DNA from: Exophiala sp. HKRS030
Lineage: Eukaryota; Ascomycota; Eurotiomycetes; Chaetothyriales; Herpotrichiellaceae
Length of the DNA: 64,000 bases
Reading direction: 5' to 3'
Assembly: GCA_023897205.1 (NCBI GenBank)
Contig: JAHWDD010000001.1
Coordinates: 7,130,001 to 7,194,000, forward strand
Shown: piece by piece, positions 54,852 through 64,000 of the stretch
Layout: the number at the start of each line of letters is the position of its first letter
Numbering within the stretch: position 1 is the first letter of the stretch
The notes under the pieces: model-generated
What the model saw: the letters and a program-made list of their open reading frames with translations, nothing else
Databases searched by the model: none
Told to the model about the DNA's origin: nothing
Made by a program: the position numbers and the translations under genes

Positions 54852-56228
54852 GGTTGAGATTTGTTGGCTTCTGGTGGTCTGGTTCTGCTGTTGGAGTAAT
54901 GTCCAAATATCGATCTCAACGGCCTCTGTGCGGACAACAGTGTAAACAGGGAATCTGATTCGGCTTTTGGGTGGGAGAGTGTTTTTAAATCTGTTTTAAA
55001 TCTTTGACACACCACGTCGTAAATATGGCCTTGGTTTCTTCCTTGAAATGTCGCTGTTACTGACGTCTGGTGCAAGTAATATCGAAGGTGAGATCTTGGA
55101 CGACGAGACAACAGGCTAGAGTGATGTCGTCTATGTCATACCTGGTCAGTAGATTTGAACCTGACGATCCCTAGCTTCAATCGACGTGAAAATATTGTCT
55201 ACATTAAACCCTAAATAGTTGTCTAAGACAAGGCCTGATTCTTATGGAGTCGTATAACATAGATTTCTTGAACCTGTTTCTCCTCAAGTGAGTGTGTCTC
55301 TTTGTGTCTCTCCAAGATGTCCCTAGTTAGACTCTCTCTCTTCTCTCTTCTCCCCCACCGTCGACCCGCCGAAATACCGGCTCTTCAAGCCTCTGGTTAG
55401 GTAGTTAGTCTCCCAGTCTCGATTCTGACCACATTCACCCCACATTGACACTCAAACACACACTCACACTCAACGTCCTATACGCCACTCAATATTTCCC
55501 GCCGACTCCCGAGGCCCTTAGTTCAGGGTCAATTCTCATTCTCGCTGGACAATTACCCGGCCGGCACATCCCAAGACGGCAATTCCGAACCAAAAACCAA
55601 AAAACTACCCCATCCAATCCTACTCCGTGGTCCCTGGACTGAAATTTGGACAAGTTCCAATTCCTACAAGCATGACGCAACCGTTAGAGTGAGAGTGAGA
55701 GTTAGAGTGACAGGCGAGACGGCGAATGATGCCGACGTTGACCGATCAGATCATCCTTCTCTACGTCTTTCCCATACGGTCCCATGGACGTGAATAGAGC
55801 CTGAATGGAGACAAACTCCGTGAACACTCTTAGTTGCATTTCTAACCATATTCTCTTTTTCTCTCCGTCTTGTAAATAAATGATCAGTATTTATCTTGAT
55901 TCTTGGATAATATCTTGAAAACCCCACACTTTTCCGTCCCCACCACATCCACCACAACCACGGTCCACCACCACTACCACTACCGCTACTGCTACTGTCA
56001 CCGTCACCGTCACCGTCACATCTTTCGACAACAGTCATCTTTGACTTTTCTCTCTCTCTCTAAGCATCAGCATTAGCATCGACATCAGCATCTTCTCAAA
56101 ACCTTCCTCAGTTCCTAACCAACTCGACATATCGCCATCTCCCCCTCTGACTCCCACCACAGACACTCCCACACTCGCACCCATCCCCCCACATATACAT
56201 ATCCTCATCAGTAACAACTCCACTGAAA
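54852..56228. promoter_or_regulatory. Divergent promoter region of the two isomerase genes
   Basis: This 1.38-kb gap lies between two start codons facing away from each other. It includes a TACTCCGTG near-copy at 55620, a GTCACC/GCTACT-rich tract at about 55966-56020, and a CT-rich leader directly before the RpiB-like gene. A shared promoter would fit co-regulation of two consecutive pathway steps, but I cannot identify a regulator site. Confidence 0.5.
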
Positions 56229-57217
56229 ATGAGCACGACCAAATCCCCCTCCGCATCGTGGTCGGCAGCGACAACGCCGGGCACGCATACAAGACAGCGC
56301 TGAAGGAGACACTCAAGAAACACGCCGGCGTGGCGAGCGTCTCCGATGTGGGTGTCGTCGATGCCGATGATGATACCGCCTATCCGCATCTGGCGGTCGA
56401 TGCGGCGAAATTGATTAAGAGTGGTGAGGTATGTACTCTATTGGAATCTGCGTTTACATAGAAGAACGTGGCATGGTGTGGTATGGCGTGGTGGCGTGTT
56501 TTTGGTTAGGAGGCGAGAGATGTTGGGTGGTGGGAATGCTATGGGGGTGGATGGGAGGGATGGAGGGACGGGGAGAGCGGTGGGTGAGGTGGGAAGATTG
56601 GCAGACGGCAGACGTGGGAGCGGAATAGAGCGTGGAGAGGAGAGTGGACACACATGTGATGTGTATCGCATCGCAGTTCAGCAGTCATACAGCATACGTG
56701 CTGTCTCTACTCTCCTCCCTTTCCTGTTCTCCCTTACCTCTATCTCCTCCTCCCCCCCCCTCCTCCTCCATGCACCCCTCCCCCTCTCCCACCCCCTCGC
56801 CCTTGCCCCTCTCCCTTCTATGACCATATCATTCCCACCACTCACGCCCGCGCATTCCCCTATCCCCCTCCACAACCCACCTCCCTCTCCACCCCGCTTC
56901 TGCAAACCAACTAACCCCATCCCCAAATCTAGGCCGACCGCGCCCTCCTAATCTGCGGCACAGGTCTAGGCGTCGCGATCTCCGCGAACAAAGTAGAAGG
57001 GATCCGAGCCGTGACGGCGCACGACCCATACAGCGTGGAGCGCAGCGTTCTGTCCAACAACGCACAGGTACTGTGTTTCGGCCAGCGCGTCATCGGCCTG
57101 GAATTGGCCAAGAAACTCGTCGACGAGTGGGTTGAGTTGAGGTTCGATGAACAGAGTGCTTCGGCGGAGAAGGTCGGTCATATTTCAAAGTATGAGGAGA
57201 GGTTTGGGAGGGATTAG
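56229..57217 (+). CDS. RpiB/LacAB-family sugar-phosphate isomerase, likely erythrose-4-phosphate isomerase (EYI2/EryI type)
   Basis: Two exons (56229-56428 and 56933-57217) give about 161 aa, the family length. The ATG at 56229 gives MSTTKSP, but the body ([18 protein letters not shown]) lies in another frame. One extra C in the run 56245-56249 joins them; without it no in-frame ATG exists. The body shows the RpiB fold: [18 protein letters not shown], then the catalytic Cys in [17 protein letters not shown] and [20 protein letters not shown]. The usual DHAG near the N-terminus is DNAG here. RpiB proteins isomerise ribose-5-P or allose-6-P; EryI/EYI2 members convert erythrulose-4-P to erythrose-4-P. 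The intron (GTATGT...CTAG, 504 nt) is far longer than any other in the window. Confidence 0.85.
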
Positions 57218-58023
57218 GGAGTGGGGAGTGGGGATTGAGGATTGAGGTCTGTTAGGAGAGGGTGAGGAGGGTAGAGAGTAGAGAGTAGAGGATCGAGGGG
57301 GAAGGGACGGAGGGACCGAGGAAGGAGATGAGCAGTTTTCAGTCTGCAGTCTGCAGTCTGCAATCCGCAATCCGCAGTCAAGATGGTAGATTTGTGGAAT
57401 CTACACCTTACCCCGGCGTGCGGAATGACTCCTTTAGGGTAGGAAAAAAAGAGGGCCGAGGGGGTTGGGGGTTGCACTAAGGAAGACTGGATTTAAGAAA
57501 AGGAAGAGGAGAAGAAAAGAAAAGAAGGAAAGGAGGGGAAAAGGAGAAGAGAGCGAAATAGGTACCAAAAAAACATTTGATATAACAATCCGCATCCCAT
57601 CCCACGTGGCATAGGCCATGGCGGATCAGGTCGGGTTAGGTCAAGTCATATCACCCGGTCGGTCTCGTGAAGAAAGAGAAAGGGTAAGAGAAAAAGAAAA
57701 GAGGCACGGATAGTGAGATTAATATGTATCTATGTATCTATCTATAGATATATAGATATATAGATATAAATATAAAACAAGGGAGTAACGCGATGCAATG
57801 CAATACGATAGAATAGAATTAGAAATTAAATAAAATGAGATGAGATGAGATAAGATAAAGAACCGCTCTTTAATTCGACTCGACTCGACTCATATCACGT
57901 CACTCCTAACTACCTACCTACCTACCTAGGTAGATAGATAGTTAGTTAGGTAGAGTCGCAGCTAGCGGTGGAAGTGGTTGGTGACTATAAGCTGCTCGAG
58001 TAGATGATTAAGTTCTGATATAT

Positions 58024-58034
58024 GTCTGTGCCTG

Positions 58035-58071
<37 letters not shown>

Positions 58072-58130
58072 GTGTGTGTATGTGTATCTGTTAGTCTGTG
58101 TATACATACATACATACATACATGTCTGTC
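58024..58130. repeat. Compound microsatellite (TCTG)n(TC)n(TG)n(TACA)n
   Basis: Four different dinucleotide and tetranucleotide repeats lie end to end in about 105 nt. Confidence 0.9.
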
Positions 58131-58292
58131 TAAGTCTATCCGTTATCTGTGTGTGGATGAACCGATGGATGGACGGACGATGATAGGCATTATAGTAGCC
58201 TACTGGATATCTCAACGATCTTCGATCAAGGATCAAGGGACTTTCATTCAGTTGAAGAATCTACTCCGTGTATATTGATTGACTCTACGTAG

Positions 58293-58328
58293 GCTAATCG
58301 CTAATCGCGAATCGCTAATCGCTAATCG
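58293..58328. repeat. (GCTAATC)n 7-bp tandem repeat
   Basis: About five GCTAATC units are present, one of them GCGAATC. Confidence 0.85.
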
Positions 58329-58751
58329 AGGATTGAGGAAGGTAGGGGAGATGGATTTGGATGATACCCGAGATACTGCCAGTGATGAGTAAAGTCGGTG
58401 CTGGGCGATATAGTACAAGATGGAATACTAGCGTGCCGAAAAAGGTATTACTTAGACGTACACTGTTGCTCTTAATGATCTCTTAGATCACATGAATTAT
58501 TTCACCTGGAGTTGATCTCTGTGCTGGACAGTTGAACGTCTCGAAATGGCACCAGTGACGAGTCAAAGACTAATTAGAGAACTTGTCGTCTCCTTGTCGT
58601 TCCTTGTCATATCATACAGCTAATGAGAACTGCCCTCCCTTGTCGCCACAACAGTTCTTATCCATGTCTATTAAGATACACGATAAAAGCCTCCCTTGGA
58701 GTCGCTCTCCTCAGCACAACCCGGCTCTCGGTCCATCATGGCAGCTTTCAT

Positions 58752-60509
58752 TCAATATCTGACTCCAGGCACAATATTATACTCCCCAATTCCATGCATC
58801 CAACAACCACGATATTGACTACCCTTTCCCTTTACGACTCGCCAATATCGAGGATTCCTAGGACACAATGGACTGCTTGGTAAATGTTCAGGAATTGTAT
58901 AGTCAAATTCCTCTCCTTTTTCTCCTTTCTTTCCTTTCTCAATTTCCGAACTTTTCGATTCTGTCATAATTTCATCCGAAGCATCCAACTCGGCAAGCTT
59001 GGCATCATACCAGTCTCCTCTATGAACACATCGTTTGTTCTTGTGACCATTGGCGCAATCAACATTCCCCAAACTTTCTTGACTTCTTGGAGCATTGTAG
59101 TCAAAGAAAAACCCTCTCAACTTACCCTCCTGTGTAGTGTCGGGTAATGGAGGAGTATGAATACGACGAGCTTCACTTGGTAGATAACTAGTACCTCCTC
59201 GGATACTAATGTCGACTTTTAAATATTCCTCTGTTTCAGTACTAGGACTTCTTTTGATCTTGTATGTTGCTCTCTCTTCAGGCGTATTGGTTGGTTGCAC
59301 TCCCATACGCATGATCCTTTGACTTGAAGTGTAGGACTTGATAGAAACTGCATCCGTACTCTTGCTCTCCATCATTGCAATAGGAGATACAATTCCTTCT
59401 ATCGTAGGTATGTCTAACCGAGGACGTGATATCATGGTTGCTGCCCTTGATCGCGTGGGTTTGGACATTCCTGCTAAGATAGAATTTGGACCACGATTTT
59501 TGGAATCTTGAAGAGCCTTTGTCACATGATGAAGTGCTTCAGATGTATGATTACGCTTCAGTAGGGTTGAATGATCCGCTAATCGTGGACCATCATTGGA
59601 AGATGTCCTCGAAGCCGATGACAGTGATAGGGAAGGTTTCAACCTTGACTCACGTCTGGGTAAGCTCAATCGACGTAAAAGTGAAAGAGGTGCAGAAAAT
59701 ATTCTCCTTGGATCGAAAGAATTTCTTCGGGAGTTGACAGTTGTTTCTCTAACCAACTCTTCTCGTTCTTTGATTGGGGTCTCTCGGTTACTTTCGGTGA
59801 ACGGAGTTTCAACCTTGACTTTACTAGACCCTGATACAATAGATTGCGAGATTCGATGTTGAGTCGGAGGTACTAGTGGAAATTGTTCTAGGCGTATTGG
59901 GATAGGACTCGAATAATCAACAGGAAAAACGGGAGGAATTGAAGTTGAGGTTATAGGAGGCAATTTCTGGGTTTCAAACCAAACACTCCCAGACTGAGTT
60001 CTCGCCCACATGTGCCCAATTCGCGGACGTCGAGGAGGGTATGCATGATTTTCACTCTTTCTCAAAGCCTGACTATCGTCCGAATGCTGAGAGGAATATC
60101 GATGGGATCGATAGGACGTTGGCGTTGTTGAAGTGATTGGGATCGATGCCGCAGTATTTTCGACTAGTTCTTTAACGTCAGGGTGATCAGCTGAGCCGTG
60201 TGAGATCGACGTCAAGACCGAAGTATTGGTCAAGTCTGGACGAACTGGTACATCTTCTTCAATGGCCTGTACATGGACACGTCTATGCACAGAGTCATAA
60301 TCTGATCTCGTGCGACGTCCGAGGATTTTCAAAAGTGATCTTGGGGTTGGTGATGTGGCTTTGGTCTGTCCTGTTGGAATGGTTCCGGGAGAGATTGGTG
60401 TACTGCTCCCACTGTGAGTGTTCTTTGAGGTAGGAATATCAAAATAATCCGATCTATCTTGTGGAAATTGATGTGCCATAATTTGAACTGGGTAATCCCA
60501 TGTGGTCAT
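58752..60509 (-). CDS. Hypothetical Ser/Pro-rich protein with conserved C-terminal SPLCPRNP motif
   Basis: The protein is 585 aa from the ATG at 60509 (MTTWDYPVQIMAHQFPQDRS). The frame stays open 50 codons further upstream without an ATG, and that part looks protein-like, so an upstream spliced start is possible. Most of it is disordered with basic Ser/Arg islands (RRIFSAPLSLLRRLSLPRRE). The C-terminus, EHLPSSPLCPRNPRYWRV..GKGSQYRGCWMHG, is a Cys/His-containing motif that I recall from many filamentous-fungal hypothetical proteins (SPLCP.HPKH..GGKG.C..HG); its function is not known. It is on the same strand as, and 191 nt downstream of, the second Zn2Cys6 regulator. Location is not predicted; no signal or membrane segment is present. 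Confidence 0.7.
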   Translation of the reverse strand: MTTWDYPVQIMAHQFPQDRSDYFDIPTSKNTHSGSSTPISPGTIPTGQTKATSPTPRSLLKILGRRTRSDYDSVHRRVHVQAIEEDVPVRPDLTNTSVLTSISHGSADHPDVKELVENTAASIPITSTTPTSYRSHRYSSQHSDDSQALRKSENHAYPPRRPRIGHMWARTQSGSVWFETQKLPPITSTSIPPVFPVDYSSPIPIRLEQFPLVPPTQHRISQSIVSGSSKVKVETPFTESNRETPIKEREELVRETTVNSRRNSFDPRRIFSAPLSLLRRLSLPRRESRLKPSLSLSSASRTSSNDGPRLADHSTLLKRNHTSEALHHVTKALQDSKNRGPNSILAGMSKPTRSRAATMISRPRLDIPTIEGIVSPIAMMESKSTDAVSIKSYTSSQRIMRMGVQPTNTPEERATYKIKRSPSTETEEYLKVDISIRGGTSYLPSEARRIHTPPLPDTTQEGKLRGFFFDYNAPRSQESLGNVDCANGHKNKRCVHRGDWYDAKLAELDASDEIMTESKSSEIEKGKKGEKGEEFDYTIPEHLPSSPLCPRNPRYWRVVKGKGSQYRGCWMHGIGEYNIVPGVRY

Positions 60510-60700
60510 GGAAGGGGTTCTTGTGATTTGTGGGAAGCTTGGAACGGATGAGCAATTATAATCCCCTCGAAGACGAGGCAGAAATCGAATAGAGTGACTC
60601 TGCAAAGAGGCAGTTACGATGAACCCTCCTGCCTCGTCTGTCTTCACTCCGATTTTCAATCTTCACCTTGATTGTCTCAAGCCAAATCCTCATCCCTTCA

Positions 60701-63700
60701 TCATTCATCATTCTCTTCATCATCAATAGTCATCTTCTTGATATCTTCCTCGACAGATAATAATCCCATTGCCCAATGCGTTCTCGTTGATCCAGATCTG
60801 TCTATCAGGCTTCGATCATGATTTACAAACTCCGATTCATATTCCGCCACTGCATCAGCTGGTGTCCCAGTCTTGCTCCTAGACTTTTCATTTCTAGAGA
60901 ACTTGCCACTAACACGGGCGTCCTTGTTGTTGACGTCCAATGTTCGTTCATAAGGAGGTCCTCTTCCAGCTTTTCCAGTTTTTTCCCAAGCTATCTCACA
61001 AGCCGCGGCAACGGCACCGGATGTCTGCCATCCACATCTTCTTGCTACATCTTGTAGTTTTGTAATGGTCCATCCGCGTTGTGCAGCGTCTTTGAATTGA
61101 ACAGCTGCAAACAGAAGCTGAAATGTACTTTCCATGAGTGCACCCGCAAATAAAGGGTCTAAAGGACCTTTTTGCCCGTATTGCTGAGATGAGTAAAGCC
61201 CTGCACATATTCTCCCAACTGTTTGAGCATAATCGTTGGTGAGATGTGCCGTCACCCCTGCGGAAACCATAGCAGCTGGAGGCATTTCAGGATGAAAACG
61301 GTGCAAGAGAATGCGGCCGACATTGTAGAAAAGCCACAAGTTCGCCACGGCAGGATTTCTGTAGATCAACGCTGGTCCAAATGGTGTGGCCAGGGGTAGA
61401 GTATCCGATGGTGGTAATGGATCGAAGTCTGGACCTAGACACGATTTGTATAGGTCGAATGCTTCAGTAATTGCTTTATGCTCTGCAAACGCTCTTGCCG
61501 TTTCCTCTTCTAACGATTTTGGTGGTGAAGCTTGTCGTTCGCCTTGTTTTGGTTTAAATGCAGGATCCCTGATCGAAGAATCCATTGCCTTGAAAGCTGA
61601 ATTCATCTCCACATTCCCAGTTGATGCCGGCATCATGCCATACATGGTTGGTGCTCCAGGAGGACTTCCTCCTACAGGACCTTGCCCTCCTACAGGACCT
61701 TGCCCTCCTACAGGACCTTGCCCTCCTACAGGACCTTGCCCTCCTACAGGACCTTGCTTGCTCTGTCTGACTCTACCTTCGTTGGCACTCGGGGCTGCGG
61801 ACATTTTGCCTGTCTTCTCACCGGTTGATGCTGAATTCTTTGGCCTTTCACCACCCATCGCATGAGGGGAGATCTTATTTGGGCCTTTGGATCCACTGTT
61901 AGGTAGGGGAGGAGGTCCACCTGGAGGACCTCGAGCGCCACCCGGAGGACCACCCGGGGGACCACCTGGAGGACCACCTGGAGGACCACCTGGAGGACCT
62001 CGAGGAAAAAGCCAGGTTGGTGGTATCCATTGACCTCCTTGAGCCTTTACTGCTCTTTGTTTCCGAGCACGATCCTTGCCGCCAAAATCAGCAAGCCTAC
62101 CCATGACCAACATAAAATGATCCAGAGTCGCATAAGGATTATCCGCTCTCCCTATCTGGCCTCTAGGAGGACAATAGAGGTAGTTCTCATACGGCATCAG
62201 GAGCGGATCTCCACTGATCATGCTGCCGAAGATATCTTGCTTGCAATACCACCATCGTAAATCTAATTTCGCTTTGAATTCTTCCACCTCTTTATCACTC
62301 AGATCCATGGTAAAAGCTGGAGCTGGAAATCCAGGCTGACATTGGTTGTCATAATCAATTGAAGCACCCATCAGACGGGAAACAAGGTCAATGTTGACTT
62401 CCCAATCAACGTCATCGAGCAACGCCAGAGGTATCCCAGCAACGCGAGCGTAATTTTCTTCTGTGAGTGCAAATTGTGCTGTCAGTTCATGGACTCGTGC
62501 CTTTGCACCACTTCGCATTCGCCTTGCCGTGCGAGTCAATCCTGCGTAATCATGTTCCATTACTAGTTTCGTCGCGCCACCTAAATGTAGAAACCATCGT
62601 GAGTGGTCGCCTGTCAAAACCTCAAAAAAACCGAGAACCAAGACAGTCGCTAGAGTAGCAATTTCGTGTCGTCTTTTTGGCAAACCCAATAACTTCCCTA
62701 CCCGCCGAACCGAATAAGTAAAATGCTTGACCGCAGTATCTTCTGACGCCCCTTGCAATTTGGCAAGATGCAATGCTCCGATGGCCAATATAGCATGGGC
62801 AAGAGCGGCATGAGACAAAGCTAACGCAGGAATAGTAAAATTCCACAAAGTTCGAGCTGGGAATGATATCGGTGAGTAATGATGTCTCTCAAATATGCTC
62901 ATGCAATGGCTTGTGATTTCAACAAAGTGGCAAAAGATTCGTTCATTCTTTTCATCGCGCAATGGAGAAGTGGTAAGTACAGGTCTGAAAGTTGTGACTG
63001 TCTGTTGCGTTTGCTGCTGCTGTTGTCGTCTCCTCGCATTTGAGGTCGACATGTGTTGCCAACTACGTTTGCCAGAACGATCAAGCATCACACGTAGACT
63101 TTCTGCGGCTTCGGGAAGGAAATGTCTTGCTCATCCATCTCAACGTCAAAAGGATCTTCGGGATCTTCGAATTCGCCTTCATCAATAGTGGAGTCGATGA
63201 TCGGGGTTGGAGCAATGGCAAAAGATTGAACGGCTGTTGTCAATGTTGGATGCTGAACAAAACCGTGAATACTGTATTGGCGAGGAGCAGGATCTGGTTG
63301 AATTGAGCCTTGAATCGCTGTCGGATACTCTTCTCCCCAAGGTACGTACTTTCTGCTGTGGCTTGCGGAAGGGTATATGGTTTTGACGAGCCTTGCCCCT
63401 GAGCAATATTTCGGAATGTCTGTGAAACTCCAGCGGACCCCGAATGTCCCGATGGTGTCGTAGATATAAAGGCCTGACTCTGTGGAGGCATATTGGGGTA
63501 CTGCTGATTCGAGGGAGCGAAAAAGGCAGGATCGACTGGAACTGCGGCCGCCGGGGTATACATGTGGGGAAAGGATGATGAATGTGGCAGCGTAAATCCC
63601 TCTTGTCCAGAGTATAGATGAGTAGGTTGAGCCTGAGGCTGTGTAGTGGACCATCCACTCAAGCCGGCATCAACTTGAAGATTCGGGTGGTAGTGGCCAG

Positions 63701-63974
63701 TGCCAGGGGTAGAGAATTGTGGCTGATTCGCGAATTGCTGATAATGGGGTGGAACAGGCTGTTCGAAGGAGGGATTTGGCCTAGTGAAGTGCTGTTGTGG
63801 CTGCATGGGAATGTTCGTATAGCCTCTGGGCAAGAACGTCTGCTCGTGGCTAGAAAACATATGCTCATTCCTAGCTTGTACCGGATTGGAAGGGCCATGA
63901 TGCTCGGTTTTATAGATCAAGGGCTGCACATAACCTGCGCAATCGCGTTTCGACTTGATACAGTTTTTGCATAT
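60701..63974 (-). CDS. Zn2Cys6 transcription factor, 5' end outside the window (partial)
   Basis: About 1,091 aa are visible. The visible part opens at a splice acceptor (63974) with ICKNCIKSKRDCAGY, the second half of a Zn2Cys6 cluster; the first half is beyond base 64000. A Gln/Pro-rich region follows. Then comes the fungal regulatory domain (SLRVMLDRSGKRSWQHMS, FTIPALALSHAALAHAILAIGALHLAK, LATVLVLGFFEVLTGDHSRWF) and the late helix LWLFYNVGRILLHRF. It is split by two tandem-repeat linkers: PPGGPPGG repeats and five GPVGGQ repeats. Two frame breaks, at 63113-63115 (GGG) and 63341-63342 (GG), are each cured by one extra G on the plus strand; the second placement is less certain. The frame is otherwise intact, so it is probably functional. 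Target genes are unknown. Confidence 0.85.
61669..61758 (-). repeat. Five 18-bp tandem repeats encoding GPVGGQ
   Basis: Five near-identical 18-bp units lie in frame inside the regulator gene and encode a Gly/Pro-rich spacer. The near-identity at the DNA level indicates recent expansion. Confidence 0.93.
61911..62003 (-). repeat. 12-bp tandem repeats encoding PPGG
   Basis: Seven or so GGAGGACCACCT-like units lie in frame in the same gene, interrupted once. Confidence 0.9.
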
Positions 63975-64000
63975 CTTGAAGAAGGTAAGCTTGATATGCG

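Larger units (their letters stand above)
57218..58751. other. 1.5-kb intergenic region dominated by simple repeats
   Basis: Simple repeats dominate: GAGG-rich tract 57218-57320, AT-rich TATAGA tract near 57726-57775, CTACCTACCTAGGTAGATAG tract 57908-57950, (TCTG)n/(TC)n/(TG)n/(TACA)n at 58024-58130, and GCTAATC repeats at 58293-58328. I see no gene. Confidence 0.5.

Overview
This is a nuclear window from a filamentous ascomycete (Pezizomycotina). The introns are short (48-94 nt, GTATGT/GTAAGT donors, CTAAC-like branch sites). The gene families are fungal: RTA1, Zn2Cys6 regulators, Srb8/Med12, Aim24, Atm1, a MscS channel with an EF-hand, and Flo11-like disordered proteins. An ancient transposon carries RIP-like C-to-T decay. 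The class is not fixed by the sequence; Eurotiomycetes/Chaetothyriales or Dothideomycetes are my guesses. I see no rRNA, tRNA or CRISPR.

Layout. 0.6-4.5 kb: large disordered Flo11-like protein. 5.1-6.0: p24 cargo receptor Erv25. 6.9-7.7: BTB/POZ protein. 9.0-10.3 (-) and 10.8-13.0 (+): divergent mitochondrial pair AIM24/ATM1. 15.4-15.7: an 84-aa conserved-type small protein. 16.0-18.2: RIP-decayed piggyBac-type element between perfect 53-bp inverted repeats. 19.1-20.3: RTA1-like membrane protein. 22.4-23.8: Zn2Cys6 regulator. 24.2-25.8: basic hypothetical protein. 29.7-34.2: Mediator subunit Med12/Srb8. 36.6-39.3: MFS transporter with a huge central loop. 43.6-44.3: acidic Ser-rich protein. 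44.8-47.7 (-): MscS channel with EF-hand. 50.6-51.3: Ser/Arg-rich protein. 52.7-53.4: GNAT-like protein. 53.9-54.9 (-) and 56.2-57.2 (+): divergent triosephosphate-isomerase-like and RpiB-like sugar-phosphate isomerases, a pairing that resembles the two last steps of fungal erythritol breakdown (EYI1/EYI2). 58.8-60.5 (-): disordered hypothetical protein. 60.7-64.0 (-): second Zn2Cys6 regulator, which runs off the right edge.

Intergenic regions are long (up to 4.4 kb). They are rich in simple repeats, CTAGTTAG-like tracts and at least 17 copies of the 9-mer TACTCCGTA.

The most important technical point is that six genes are each broken by apparent one-base deletions, nine in all. Eight are next to C (or G) runs of 3 or more; one is at a GG pair. 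In each case one extra base restores a continuous, sensible reading frame. This looks like homopolymer under-calling in the assembly rather than pseudogenes, and it affects start and intron prediction in the Flo11-like gene, the first regulator, the basic hypothetical gene, MED12, RpiB and the last regulator.
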